In this document: positions 15,198-24,251 of the stretch, piece after piece
Layout of the letters: each line of letters begins with the position of its first letter
How positions within the stretch are numbered: position 1 is the first letter of the stretch
Source of the DNA: Bacteroidota bacterium
GTDB lineage: Bacteria > Bacteroidota > Bacteroidia > Bacteroidales > B39-G9
DNA length: 25,368 nucleotides
NCBI GenBank assembly: GCA_030592465.1
Contig: JAUVJB010000006.1
Span: 1 to 25,368 of the forward strand
Direction: 5' to 3'
Program-made: the position numbers and the translations under genes
The notes under the pieces: generated by a model
The model's input: the letters and a program-made list of their open reading frames with translations, nothing else
What the model was told of the DNA's origin: nothing
The model's database searches: none

Positions 15198-16256
15198 ATG
15201 AAAACATCACATAAAAACTTCCTAAATTTTTTACTTATCCTTTCTTTATTATTTGTATTGTTTTCATGCCACGAAACAGATAAACAAAACACATCTGACA
15301 AACAATCCCAAAGCTTCGGGATTGAAGAGAACGACACATTGACAATTGAAAAAATTTCTAAAAAAATTAGAAAAACACCTAAAAATGACGAGCTTTTTTA
15401 TGAAAGAGCAAAATTATATTTTAAAAATAGAGATATTGACAATGCAATTAATGATTTGAAAATTGCAATGAAATTAAATTCTTCAAAACCAACATACTAC
15501 ACACAACTTGCTGAATATCAGTTATTAAAAGGGAATTCGGAAGAATCTAAACAAATATTGGAAAAATGCGTCAAAATTTTTCCGGAGAACACAGACGCCT
15601 TGTTAAAATTATCAAATCTTTATTTTTATTTGAAAGACTATAAACAATCGTTTAAATATTTAAACAAAGTACAACAAATTGACAAACACATTGCTCAGAC
15701 TTATTTTATTAAAAGTCTTATATATAAAGAGGTTAAAGACACATCAAATGCAATAAAAAATCTTCAAATTGCAGTAGATAATCAACCTGATTATTATGAA
15801 GCTTATATGCTTTTAGGATTGCTATATGCTGAAAAACACGACAGCATTGCAGTTGATTATTACAAAAACGCAATAAATATTGTACCAAAAAGTATTGAAG
15901 TTCACTATAATATTGCTTTCTTTTATCAAGAAAATAACCAATATAAAAAGGCTATAGATGAATACAATTTTATTTTAAATAATATTGACAGCACTCAACA
16001 AAATGTTTATTATAACATTGGATATATATATTTAATATATCTTAATGAATATGAAAAAGCTATTCCTTACTTTTCAAAAGCCATAAAATGCGACTCAAAC
16101 TATTATCAAGCATATTATAACAAAGGATATTGCTACGAACTTTTAAAACAATACAATAAAGCAAAAGAGCAATATCAAATATCACTTGATATTTATCCAA
16201 ATTATGACATGGGTATTAAAGCTTTAAACAGATTAGATGAAATTAAAAAAGAATAA
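15198..16256 (+). CDS. TPR-repeat lipoprotein
   Basis: This is a 352-residue lipoprotein with signal peptide and lipobox LFVLFSC (Cys about 26). After a polar linker come about eight tetratricopeptide repeats from residue ~60 to the end (for example NDELFYERAKLYFKNRDIDN, PDYYEAYMLLGLLYAEKHDS, NYYQAYYNKGYCYELLKQYN). TPR arrays bind partner proteins; no enzymatic motif is visible. The linker codons include an inverted repeat (15303-15324) like the intergenic palindromes, giving the residues QSQSFGIEE. It ends 28 bp before the chosen start of the S9 peptidase, same strand, so the two are probably co-transcribed. The function is unknown; a role in envelope protein assembly is only a guess from the anchor and repeats. 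Confidence 0.85.
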   Translation: MKTSHKNFLNFLLILSLLFVLFSCHETDKQNTSDKQSQSFGIEENDTLTIEKISKKIRKTPKNDELFYERAKLYFKNRDIDNAINDLKIAMKLNSSKPTYYTQLAEYQLLKGNSEESKQILEKCVKIFPENTDALLKLSNLYFYLKDYKQSFKYLNKVQQIDKHIAQTYFIKSLIYKEVKDTSNAIKNLQIAVDNQPDYYEAYMLLGLLYAEKHDSIAVDYYKNAINIVPKSIEVHYNIAFFYQENNQYKKAIDEYNFILNNIDSTQQNVYYNIGYIYLIYLNEYEKAIPYFSKAIKCDSNYYQAYYNKGYCYELLKQYNKAKEQYQISLDIYPNYDMGIKALNRLDEIKKE

Positions 16257-16284
16257 TTACATAAATAACCTAAAAAATTCTATT

Positions 16285-18411
16285 ATGAAAAAAACAAGCA
16301 TCTTGAAACAAAAGAATGTTATAAATATGATGCTAATTCTATTTAGCTTATTGCTATTTATTTCGTGTAAACAAAACACTGACAACAAAACAAAACTAAC
16401 TCAAAAAAATTTCATTAGTCAACTTACTGAAGAAGAGATAAACAATGGTATTTTAACTCCTGAAATTATGTGGAAATTCGGAAGAGTTAGCGATGCACAA
16501 CTTTCACCTGACGGAAGGAATATTGTTTATGGAATTACACGTTATAATGTACCAACAAACAAAAGCAACACTGATATTTATTCAATTTCTGTTGAAGGAG
16601 GAACTCCAAAACAACTTACAACCCGTATTGGAGGCGAATTTAATCAAAGATGGACTCCTGACGGTAAAAAAATCGGATATTTATCAGATAACAGTGGCTC
16701 TGTTCAGTTATGGGAAATGAACACTGACGGGACCGACAAACAACAAATTTCTAAAATTGACGGAGATATTAATAGTTTTGAATATTCTCCTGCAGGCGAG
16801 CACATTCTTTATTGTAAAGAAGTGAAACTTGAAAAGAACACTCATGACTTATATCCAAATTTACCACTCGCCAACGTGAAGATAATAACTAATTTAATGT
16901 ATCGTCATTGGAATCACTGGGATAACTATAAACACAGTCATATTTTTGTTGCAGATTACTCAAATAATAAGATTGCAAACAGCAAAGATATTATGGAAGG
17001 GGAACTTTGGGATGCTCCAATGGAACCATATTTTGACAATTCTGAAATGACATGGAGTCCTGACGGCAAAACCATTGCTTATACTTGTAAAAAATTAATT
17101 GGTCAAGAATATACAGTAAGCACAAACTCTGATATTTATTTATTTAATATTGAAACAGAAAAAACAACAAACCTTACAAAAGAAAACTTAGGTTATGATA
17201 GGTATCCACGATTTTCACAGAATGGTAAAAAAATTGCTTGGCAAAGTATGGAAACTCCCGGATACGAATCTGACAAAGATCGTCTTTTCGTTTACGATTT
17301 CACAACAGATAAAAAAGAATATATTACTGAAAATTTTGATCATAATGTTTCAAATATAGTTTGGAGCGACAACTCAATATACTTTATCAGCGGACTGAAT
17401 GCTACATATCAAATTTTTAAAGTTGATTTAAACACAAAAAAATATACTCAAATAACAAATGGAATACATAACTATAACTCATTTGCAAAGGTTGACAACA
17501 TAATAATTGGTCAGAAGATGTCAATGTCGATGGCAACAGAAATTTTTAAGGTAGATGAAGAAACCGGCAATGACACAGAATTAACTTTTACTAATAAAAA
17601 TATTTACGACAATATTGAGATGGGTAAGGTTGAAGAGAATTGGATTAAAACCACCGACAATAAAAAAATGCTTGTATGGCTTATTTACCCTCCAAAATTT
17701 GACCCAAACAAAAAATACCCTGCATTGCTTTATTGTCAAGGTGGACCACAAAGTGCAGTTAGTCAATTCTTTTCATTCAGATGGAATTTCCAGATAATGG
17801 CTGCCAACGATTATGTTATTATTGCTCCAAATCGTCGCGGTTTACCAAGCTTTGGTCAAGAATGGAATGCACAGATATCAGGCGATTATGGCGGACAAAA
17901 CATGAAAGATTATTTTTCGGCGACTGATTATTTTAAGAAAAAATCGTTTATAGACGAGAACCGATTAGGTGCTGTTGGTGCAAGTTATGGTGGATTTTCT
18001 GCTTATTGGTTAGCCGGTCATCATCAAAAACGATTTAAGGCTTTTATTGCTCATTGCGGTATGTACAATTTTGAAAGTTTTTATGCATCAACAGAAGAAA
18101 CATTCTTCCCTAATCACGATTTAGGTGGCAACTACTGGGATAAAAGTAATAAGATTGCTCAAAAATCGTACGCACAGTCGCCTCATAAATTTATTCAGAA
18201 TTGGGACACTCCAATAATGATAATCACAGGCGGTAATGATTTTCGTATTCCTTACACTCAAAGCTTAGAAGCATTTAATGCTGCACAGCTAAGAGGTATT
18301 CCAAGCAAATTGCTTTTCTTCCCTGACGAAACACATTTTGTTGTAAAACCTCAAAATGCTATCTTATGGCAAAAAGAATTCTTTGGCTGGTTTGACAAAT
18401 GGTTGAAATAA
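16285..18411 (+). CDS. S9-family (DPP-IV/acylaminoacyl-like) peptidase, lipoprotein
   Basis: This is 708 residues from the ATG at 16285. A longer start at 16237 overlaps the TPR gene and would put 16 polar residues before the signal peptide, so I rejected it. The lipobox is LLLFISC (Cys about 29). Residues ~60-430 are a beta-propeller with PD40-type repeats (SPDGRNIVYG, TPDGKKIGYL, SPDGKTIAYT). The alpha/beta-hydrolase domain follows with YPALLYCQGGP and the catalytic triad Ser567 (GASYGG), Asp652 (GGNDFRIP) and His684 (DETHFV). These enzymes cleave short peptides, often after Pro or from N-blocked ends; the exact specificity is unknown. It acts outside the cytoplasm, anchored to a membrane, probably in peptide nutrition. 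A terminator follows at 18433. Confidence 0.92.
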   Translation: MKKTSILKQKNVINMMLILFSLLLFISCKQNTDNKTKLTQKNFISQLTEEEINNGILTPEIMWKFGRVSDAQLSPDGRNIVYGITRYNVPTNKSNTDIYSISVEGGTPKQLTTRIGGEFNQRWTPDGKKIGYLSDNSGSVQLWEMNTDGTDKQQISKIDGDINSFEYSPAGEHILYCKEVKLEKNTHDLYPNLPLANVKIITNLMYRHWNHWDNYKHSHIFVADYSNNKIANSKDIMEGELWDAPMEPYFDNSEMTWSPDGKTIAYTCKKLIGQEYTVSTNSDIYLFNIETEKTTNLTKENLGYDRYPRFSQNGKKIAWQSMETPGYESDKDRLFVYDFTTDKKEYITENFDHNVSNIVWSDNSIYFISGLNATYQIFKVDLNTKKYTQITNGIHNYNSFAKVDNIIIGQKMSMSMATEIFKVDEETGNDTELTFTNKNIYDNIEMGKVEENWIKTTDNKKMLVWLIYPPKFDPNKKYPALLYCQGGPQSAVSQFFSFRWNFQIMAANDYVIIAPNRRGLPSFGQEWNAQISGDYGGQNMKDYFSATDYFKKKSFIDENRLGAVGASYGGFSAYWLAGHHQKRFKAFIAHCGMYNFESFYASTEETFFPNHDLGGNYWDKSNKIAQKSYAQSPHKFIQNWDTPIMIITGGNDFRIPYTQSLEAFNAAQLRGIPSKLLFFPDETHFVVKPQNAILWQKEFFGWFDKWLK

Positions 18412-18432
18412 AAGTTGTAAAATATTGGAAAC

Positions 18433-18465
18433 AAAAAAGCTCTGAAAAATTTCAGAACTTTTTTT
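18433..18465 (+). terminator. Intrinsic terminator after S9 peptidase
   Basis: The stem is AAAAAAG-C-TCTGAA with TTCAGA-A-CTTTTTTT (one internal mismatch), loop of four A/T, starting 21 bp after the stop and ending in a T run. The A run on the left also allows action in the reverse direction. Confidence 0.85.
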
Positions 18466-18507
18466 ATGAATTATAATCTATACGTTCAATAAAAAAGTTA
18501 TGTTTAT

Positions 18508-18773
18508 TATTATTGGTGTCCGATAAATTTTGGAAAATTGTATAAATATATAAATACAGGTCGTACCTACGGCACTATCAAATTTACTATAAGCCATTGT
18601 TCTATAAACAGTTCGCCACTACGTGGCTTTTATTAAGCCCTGTTAAGGGCGTACTGTTTATAGCAAAATATAGTATTCTAATAAGTTAGCCCTGTAAGGG
18701 CGACCTGTCAAAAAATATCAATTTATTCGCACCTTTTAGAGTATATAGTTAAATTTTGTCGGACACTAATGAT
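18508..18773. mobile_element. MITE-like nested-palindrome element
   Basis: About 266 bp with imperfect terminal inverted repeats (left ATTATTGGTGTCCGATAAAT at 18508; right AAATTTTGTCGGACACTAAT ending near 18773). Nested inside are ACAGGTCG/CGACCTGT (18556-18563, 18701-18708), TATAAACAGT/ACTGTTTATA (18603-18612, 18653-18662), and three short hairpins: GCCACTACGTGGC (18615), GCCCTGTTAAGGGC (18637) and GCCCTGTAAGGGC (18689). It has no ORF, so movement would need a transposase elsewhere. The TIRs suggest a non-autonomous relative of an IS; no clear target duplication is visible. Confidence 0.6.
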
Positions 18774-18831
18774 TTATTATACTAAAAACTATATTGTGCT
18801 ATATAAATTATTATTTATCAACTATATAACT

Positions 18832-18967
18832 TTGAGTCCACTCCGAAAAGTAGAAAATGCATGTCATTGCGAGGGCGAAGCCCGAAGCAATCTGTTGATA
18901 ATCAACACGTAAGGATTGCTTCACTATCGTTTGCAATGACGAAAAATACTTTTCGGAGTGGACTCAA
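18832..18967. mobile_element. Inverted-repeat element with perfect 21-bp ends
   Basis: A 136-bp element. The ends 18832-18852 (beginning TTGAGTCCACTCCG) and 18947-18967 are perfect complements over 21 bp. Inside, GTCATTGCGA (18863) opposes a TTTGCAATGAC end (18930-18940), GGGCGAAGCCC (18873-18883) forms a mini-hairpin, and AGCAATC with GTTGAT opposes ATCAAC with GATTGCT. No coding capacity. It may also serve as a transcription end for the convergent endonuclease gene. Non-autonomous mobility is inferred from structure alone. Confidence 0.6.
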
Positions 18968-19009
18968 CTTTATGAACCTTAAATTTTCTAACTTTAAAAC
19001 TTAACTTAT

Positions 19010-21187
19010 CTATTTAACAAATAATTTATTTGTTGATAGACTGTTATCTTCAAGAGTAACTTTTACAAGGTAAACTCCTTTGTTATGATTAGTAAAATCA
19101 ACATTAACATTCTTCTTGTTAATAGCTAAACTTATATATACAATCTGACCTAAAGAATTAAATATCTCAACTGATTTAATATTTTTCGAATTTGTAACGG
19201 TAAATGAGTTATTAATTACAGGGTTAGGATAAATCTTAGTGTCGATATTATTTATCTCATCAATTAAAGTATAATCTGAATGAAAATCAACAGAAACATT
19301 ATCCATTATGTTTCCTTCAAGGTCTTCAACACCATCAATAATCAAATTATGATCACCTACAATCATTCCCGTAACATTAATTTTAACAGATGAATTGGTA
19401 AAACCAACCATAGTTAAATTAGTAACGACAATATTATCATTAAAAATATAATTTGAAGTATCAGTGGCACTTGTTGTATTCAATTCTTCGTTAAAATCAA
19501 TTTTAATAGTATTACCATCAGTTACAAAAAATTGGTTTACAATTGGTGCATAAACATCCACACTTTCAACAACATCGTCTAAAAATCTTATATCTATTTT
19601 ACTTTCGTCGTAATTATAAGTAGCAATACCTGTAATGTCGTAAACACTTCCAACAGCAGGCTCAAAATTAAGTATTTCAGGATTATGTATTAAACATTCA
19701 CCACTGCCATCGTTAACGCCCCATAAACCATAAGCACCTAATTCTGTAGAACATGATGCGTTTTGAACTTTTACAAACACACCTTCGTACTGCTCAGCAT
19801 CAGCATTTCCGGTAGCAAGAGTATTTGTTGAAAGAATAACAGGTTCGGGTAACGGATTGTATGAAGAAATTACATTATAATAAGTAATATCACTTATCTC
19901 TGTTAAATCATAATATTCAGAAATTTTCCCTGTAATAATAAGACTGTCGCCAAAATTTGGACTATATCCTGAGTTATAGACATAAACACCATTCCAAGCA
20001 CCTGTGCCATCTTGGATATAAAAACTTGTGCCAAAAACACCGGTAACAATACCTGATACAGATTTTGTTTGTCCGGCGAATGGGCTTGCATCTGTCTGAC
20101 CTTGTACGTCATAAATTGGAATTAATGTTCCTGTGAAGGGCTCATTAACTAAAAATGAATAAATAACTGAGCTTACAGTATCAGTACCGTTTGAAGCATC
20201 AATCTTATAATATAAAACAGCACCTGCTGATTGCGGTGGAATTTTTGCTGTAAACGTACCTGCATCTTCTGTCATATTAAGAGTTGATGAAACTTGTTCA
20301 TAAGAAGTGTTCCATCCGAGAGAAGCGGAAATTGTTTCTGAACCGCAGCTAATATCTGCCGATATTGTAATACTATCTTCAGGATTAGGTTTTAGAGGCG
20401 AAATGGTAATATTTGAAATTAAAATATTACTTGCAGTATCGGTTCCCCAGATAAGATTTGCAAACTCAGGATTATCAATAAAAGGATTTCTGTTTTTTTG
20501 CCATACAAAAATTCTGTTATTTCTTCGTAATTCAAATTCATCAGGAGGGTCTTGCATATTCCATTCTAATAAAGTTGAAAGTCTCCCGTGTTCAGAAAGA
20601 GGGTATGTATTGACCCTATCAACAACTTCAAGGTCAGGCTCTCCGGCATCACCCTCGTAACGTGTTGCCATATAAAAAATTATTCGTGCCACATCACCTT
20701 TAACAGCATCACGAGGTTCCCATGTACTATCGGTATAATAACATTCTGTAGCTTCGGTATGCTGCGTTCCTCCATTATCGAAATCTTTATTACTTCTGCT
20801 AGTGTTTACCGAAGCATCAGCCGGTTTTAGATTATGGGCATCGCTACCTGCTGGTGGTTCTGTCCCAAAATTTCCATGAGATTTTGCCCAAACATGCTCA
20901 CGATTTAATTTGTCTCCGCCTGTACCATAATCACTGTTGTCATTTGAACGTCCTGTATAAATCAGAATAACGTTATTAAAATTTTCAGGATCACGGTCGC
21001 TGTCTTTTAATATATTCTTTACTTCAGTGTATGAACATTCAACATGTCCCTTAATAATGTTATGTAAAACACTTTTAAGTTGTGCTCCGTCATTACCTTC
21101 GCTACCATTGTAATAACCTGTAGGCTGAGCAATTAATAATTGGCTGAATGCAATTAACAGCCCTAAAAAAAGAATTGTTTTTTTCAT
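19010..21187 (-). CDS. Secreted endonuclease I with T9SS sorting domain
   Basis: This encodes 725 residues. A Sec signal peptide (1-20, ending IAQ) leads into an endonuclease I domain (about 24-245): LNREHVWAKSHG (94-105, with metal- and base-site His98), SDAHNLKPADASVNTSRSNK (115-134) and PRDAVKGDVARIIFYMATRY (158-177). Next come an Ig-like segment (about 255-345), an OB-fold-like segment of the kind seen in extracellular nucleases (about 350-515; SVSGIVTGVFGTSFYIQDG), a further beta-rich segment (about 525-640) and a T9SS type A sorting tail (650-725, IYPNPV to KLFVK). It should be exported through the outer membrane and degrade DNA, perhaps RNA, outside the cell. The leader before its ATG resembles that of the TonB receptor gene upstream. 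Confidence 0.9.
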   Translation of the reverse strand: MKKTILFLGLLIAFSQLLIAQPTGYYNGSEGNDGAQLKSVLHNIIKGHVECSYTEVKNILKDSDRDPENFNNVILIYTGRSNDNSDYGTGGDKLNREHVWAKSHGNFGTEPPAGSDAHNLKPADASVNTSRSNKDFDNGGTQHTEATECYYTDSTWEPRDAVKGDVARIIFYMATRYEGDAGEPDLEVVDRVNTYPLSEHGRLSTLLEWNMQDPPDEFELRRNNRIFVWQKNRNPFIDNPEFANLIWGTDTASNILISNITISPLKPNPEDSITISADISCGSETISASLGWNTSYEQVSSTLNMTEDAGTFTAKIPPQSAGAVLYYKIDASNGTDTVSSVIYSFLVNEPFTGTLIPIYDVQGQTDASPFAGQTKSVSGIVTGVFGTSFYIQDGTGAWNGVYVYNSGYSPNFGDSLIITGKISEYYDLTEISDITYYNVISSYNPLPEPVILSTNTLATGNADAEQYEGVFVKVQNASCSTELGAYGLWGVNDGSGECLIHNPEILNFEPAVGSVYDITGIATYNYDESKIDIRFLDDVVESVDVYAPIVNQFFVTDGNTIKIDFNEELNTTSATDTSNYIFNDNIVVTNLTMVGFTNSSVKINVTGMIVGDHNLIIDGVEDLEGNIMDNVSVDFHSDYTLIDEINNIDTKIYPNPVINNSFTVTNSKNIKSVEIFNSLGQIVYISLAINKKNVNVDFTNHNKGVYLVKVTLEDNSLSTNKLFVK

Positions 21188-21217
21188 TTGTTTATTTTTT
21201 TATATTCGATTGATATT
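21188..21217 (-). promoter_or_regulatory. Leader shared with the TonB receptor gene
   Basis: On the minus strand this reads ATATCAATCGAATATA, then seven A, TAAACAA and the ATG. The leader of the TonB gene (24197-24226) is nearly the same (ATCAATCGAAT, seven A, TAAACAC, ATG). Shared leaders suggest matched translation control or descent from one duplicated spacer. Confidence 0.6.
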
Positions 21218-21223
21218 TAATTA

Positions 21224-21280
21224 TTTGTCCACAGATTACATAGAGTTTGTCCACTAATTACACGAATTTACACGGATTTT
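21224..21280. repeat. Two tandem TTTGTCCAC units
   Basis: TTTGTCCACAGATTACA (21224) and TTTGTCCACTAATTACA (21246), 22 bp apart, followed by ACGAATTTACACGG. This resembles the degenerate GTGTAATTCGTGGAC-type intergenic repeats of environmental bacteria; no function is visible. Confidence 0.5.
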
Positions 21281-21393
21281 TTTCGATAATAAAATCTGTA
21301 ACTTATAAAAAACGTTTTACAAAAACACGTTGAAAAGTCCTACGGACGTTTTTAAGTGTTTTTTTAGACTTTTCATCGTCCTTCAGCTGACGG

Positions 21394-21463
21394 ACATAAA
21401 AACGTCTAAAAGTACGAAGAAAAAAACGTTTTTAAGTCCTGCGGACGTTGAAAAGTTTTTATA
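21394..21463. repeat. 70-bp direct repeat, copy A
   Basis: This runs from ACATAAAAACGTCTAAAAG to GTTGAAAAGTTTTTATA and contains GTCCTGCGGAC (21436-21446) in the middle. Copy B is at 24411-24486 in the same orientation. The two differ mainly at this central palindrome, which in copy B is the longer GTCCGCCGGCTGGCGGAC. Each lies shortly downstream of a minus-strand gene (TonB receptor; lamin-tail protein). Confidence 0.85.
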
Positions 21464-21505
21464 TGAACTCACATTTTCATGAATGTTTCATGTGTTTATT
21501 TTTTT

Positions 21506-24196
21506 TTAAAATGACATTTTTAATGAAACGTTATAACGTCTTCCCAATCCCATAAATACAGAAGCGGCATTTGCATCAAAAGTTGCTAAAGGAGTACTGT
21601 AAATATAAGCATCATTATTTCTTGCATCAGAAATATATTCTTTGTCAAGAATATTAAGAACAGTAAGTCTTAAATTAAATTTATATTTATCTACTTTAAA
21701 ATAATAACCTGTATTAAAATCAAATAAATCATAAGCAGGAATTCTCCATGAATCAAGCGGGTCTCCATTTTCATCTGTTGCATTAGGACCTCCTGTTAAA
21801 GAACTCGGCGACATATCTGCAAAATAACGGTCGTTATAAATATATTTTAAATTTACATATAAGCCATTAATCGGCTCATAGCGGAGGCTTCCTCCGAGTT
21901 GTGTTTGTGCTGCATCACCAACATGAACTCCTTTGGCGTCAAAATCCATTGTACCCAAAACAATATCTCTATTGTTTCTATCACGTAAAATAACACCATC
22001 AACCTTACTATCATATTTCCAGTCACCAACAGAAACTATTCCTTGAAAATTTAGATTATGAGTAATTTTGTATATAAAATCCATTTCTATACCTTTGTGC
22101 AACTGGTCAATTCCGGGAATTTGTCCTACAGCATCATCTCCATCAAATTTTGTATAAATATCATTCATGGGCTTATCTTCCCATTTTGTATAATAAGCAT
22201 TAATATTTGCAGAAAAAACGGAATGTGAATAAGTATATCCCAATTCAATAGCCTTTACCAACTCATTATCAGTTTTCTCTCTAAACTTAGCATCATAGCC
22301 ATCATATAGATACTTAGAGGCACGTGTTTTGGAAAGATACCCGAGGTTAACAAAAACATTTGAACGTTCAGACAGATTATAGTTTACTCCACCTTTAACA
22401 GTATAGCTTGTTTTCCATAACCAACCCGATTTTCGTAATGAATTATCAGGTGCTTTAAAATAATCTTCTTTCATAAAACCTGTTCTTGCACCACTTAAGT
22501 TAATAAACGAAGAAAGATTACCTGTTTTATATTCAGCCTGACCAAATAAACCACCCCATTTTACCCAAGCATCATCGTAGAAATAAATTTTATCGCCAAC
22601 ATTTTTTGCAGCAGTATCTTGATTAGCATTGTAATTATCAACACAATAATCACCACCAAGCAAATCTGAAACAACACGATAGTGCGAGCCTTTATAGTTA
22701 CGTAAATCAACTCCACCTGAAAAAGTTAATGAATTATTCATTTTATAATTAACAGAAGATAATAAGCCATACCAAAAATGATCGTTCATATTTTCAACAA
22801 TATACTGGCTCGATTTAGTCTTAGTTAAACTATATACTGCATCAATAGCATTAATAAAACCTGTAGTTTTTCTGTTTGCGTCATAAAAAGGCTGCCAATT
22901 AATTTGTCCGTCAGTACCAAGGTCTGTGTCTTTCAGAGATGTTTTTGTACCTGTTCCGCCACCATGACCAATAGATAAATATGCTATATTTGATATGTAA
23001 ACTTTATCTGACACATTCCAAAAATCACGTACACTAAACATTGGCTTGTGATATTCATTAACTTTATAATGTAATTTTTCACCGTAATGATGAGTAGTAT
23101 CACCGGTTGTTTCACCAATTGTCCAACGGTCGATGTAACCCCATTGTTGATTATATTTCAAACCTTTATCAATAATTCCCGGGAGAGTATCAACACCATG
23201 CTTAGTAGCGAAAGCTGTATCGTAAGTAGCAATAGCTCTTGTATAACTTCTTTGTCCGTGTTCTTGAGGGGCACCCATAGCAGAAACGCTTAAAATATGT
23301 TTGCCAATACGTTTATCAACTTTTGCATAGTAAAAAAACCCTTCAACCCATGTTTCATCAACATATCCGTTACCTTTTTTGTATGAACCCGCTAAAGTAA
23401 GTCCCCAACCATTTTTTAGTCTACCGCTTGTGTAACCGAGTGATGTTCTGAGTTTTCCATCGCTGTTAACTTCTTGTTTAATATTAATACTTCGTTTATT
23501 TTCTATACCCTTAGTAATAATATTCATAGTACCACCAACTGAAGGAAGGGCAAGTTTTGAAGCACCAAGACCTCTTTGTACCTGAATTGAACGGGTAACA
23601 GCATCTAAACCAAACCAGTTTGACCAATAAACCCAACCGTTTTCCATATCATTAACAGGAATACCATCGAGCATAACAGCAACGTTCCTTTGATTAAAAC
23701 CACGAATTGTGATACGTGCATCACCATCACCTCCACCTTGTTGTGTAGCATATACACCGGGAGTTGAATTAAGAATCATAGGGATATCCTGAGCCCCTAA
23801 TTCTTCTTCAATTTTTGCAGGCAAAACATTAGTAAAAGCGACAGGTGTCTCACGAGAACGTGCAACATCAGCAACAACTTCAACTTCGTTTAACGTAACA
23901 GTTTTTAAACTAACATTTAAGGTTACAGTCTTTCCTGCAGCAACTTCTACTTTTCTTTTGGTAGATTCATATCCAACATAGGAAATTGTAAGATTATATT
24001 CTCCAGGATCAGTCTGTAAACTAAATTCACCGTTAAAGTCAGTAACAGTTCCTACTCCTGCTTTTATTAAAACATTGGCTCCAATAAGTGTCTCCCCTGT
24101 TTCAGCATCTTTTACCACTCCTTTAATTGTTCCTTTTTGAGCAAAAATAGATAATGATAACATTGCTGCAGTTAATATTAATAATAATTTTTTCAT
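21506..24196 (-). CDS. TonB-dependent outer-membrane receptor
   Basis: This encodes 896 residues. The signal peptide (1-19, ending SIFA) is followed by a CarboxypepD_reg-like domain (about 22-105, KGTIKGVVKDAETGETLIGAN, FNGEFSLQTDPGEYNLTISYVGYE). A TonB-box-like LNEVEVVAD and a plug domain (about 115-230; IPMILNSTPGVYATQQGGGDGDARITIRGF, MLDGIPVNDMENGWVYW) lead into a 22-stranded barrel ending NVSLKMSF, the usual C-terminal outer-membrane signature. It imports a bulky nutrient using TonB energy. No SusD lipoprotein is next to it, so it is not a SusCD pair. The gene upstream encodes a T9SS-secreted lamin-tail protein, and the gene downstream a secreted nuclease, which hints at DNA breakdown products as a possible substrate. 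Confidence 0.93.
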   Translation of the reverse strand: MKKLLLILTAAMLSLSIFAQKGTIKGVVKDAETGETLIGANVLIKAGVGTVTDFNGEFSLQTDPGEYNLTISYVGYESTKRKVEVAAGKTVTLNVSLKTVTLNEVEVVADVARSRETPVAFTNVLPAKIEEELGAQDIPMILNSTPGVYATQQGGGDGDARITIRGFNQRNVAVMLDGIPVNDMENGWVYWSNWFGLDAVTRSIQVQRGLGASKLALPSVGGTMNIITKGIENKRSINIKQEVNSDGKLRTSLGYTSGRLKNGWGLTLAGSYKKGNGYVDETWVEGFFYYAKVDKRIGKHILSVSAMGAPQEHGQRSYTRAIATYDTAFATKHGVDTLPGIIDKGLKYNQQWGYIDRWTIGETTGDTTHHYGEKLHYKVNEYHKPMFSVRDFWNVSDKVYISNIAYLSIGHGGGTGTKTSLKDTDLGTDGQINWQPFYDANRKTTGFINAIDAVYSLTKTKSSQYIVENMNDHFWYGLLSSVNYKMNNSLTFSGGVDLRNYKGSHYRVVSDLLGGDYCVDNYNANQDTAAKNVGDKIYFYDDAWVKWGGLFGQAEYKTGNLSSFINLSGARTGFMKEDYFKAPDNSLRKSGWLWKTSYTVKGGVNYNLSERSNVFVNLGYLSKTRASKYLYDGYDAKFREKTDNELVKAIELGYTYSHSVFSANINAYYTKWEDKPMNDIYTKFDGDDAVGQIPGIDQLHKGIEMDFIYKITHNLNFQGIVSVGDWKYDSKVDGVILRDRNNRDIVLGTMDFDAKGVHVGDAAQTQLGGSLRYEPINGLYVNLKYIYNDRYFADMSPSSLTGGPNATDENGDPLDSWRIPAYDLFDFNTGYYFKVDKYKFNLRLTVLNILDKEYISDARNNDAYIYSTPLATFDANAASVFMGLGRRYNVSLKMSF

Positions 24197-24251
24197 GTGT
24201 TTATTTTTTTATTCGATTGATACATAATTGTTTATATTGATTACTCAAGAT

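Larger units (their letters stand above)
18412..19009. other. Intergenic gap with terminator and two IR elements
   Basis: This 598-bp gap between convergent genes has no plausible coding sequence. It contains the terminator of the S9 peptidase, a nested-palindrome element (18508-18773) and a second inverted-repeat element (18832-18967). Confidence 0.75.
21188..21505. other. Spacer between TonB receptor and endonuclease genes
   Basis: This 318-bp spacer reads, from the TonB gene side (right), a 70-bp repeat (21394-21463), a degenerate palindrome (21378-21395), GTCCTACGGAC (21337-21347), two GTCCAC units (21224-21280), and the leader of the endonuclease gene (21188-21217). I found no -7 consensus match near the start, so the promoter is not obvious and the gene may be read from upstream. 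Confidence 0.65.

Noticed and set aside
16237..16284. Longer start for the S9 peptidase
   Set aside because: It overlaps the TPR gene and spoils the lipoprotein signal peptide; 16285 gives a normal one.
20307..20830. Overlapping plus-strand ORFs of 117 and 80 codons
   Set aside because: They are antisense to the conserved endonuclease I domain and have no domain, leader or promoter of their own.
19010..24196. SusCD-type polysaccharide utilisation locus
   Set aside because: There is no SusD-like lipoprotein and no glycoside hydrolase beside the TonB receptor; the neighbours are a nuclease and a lamin-tail protein.
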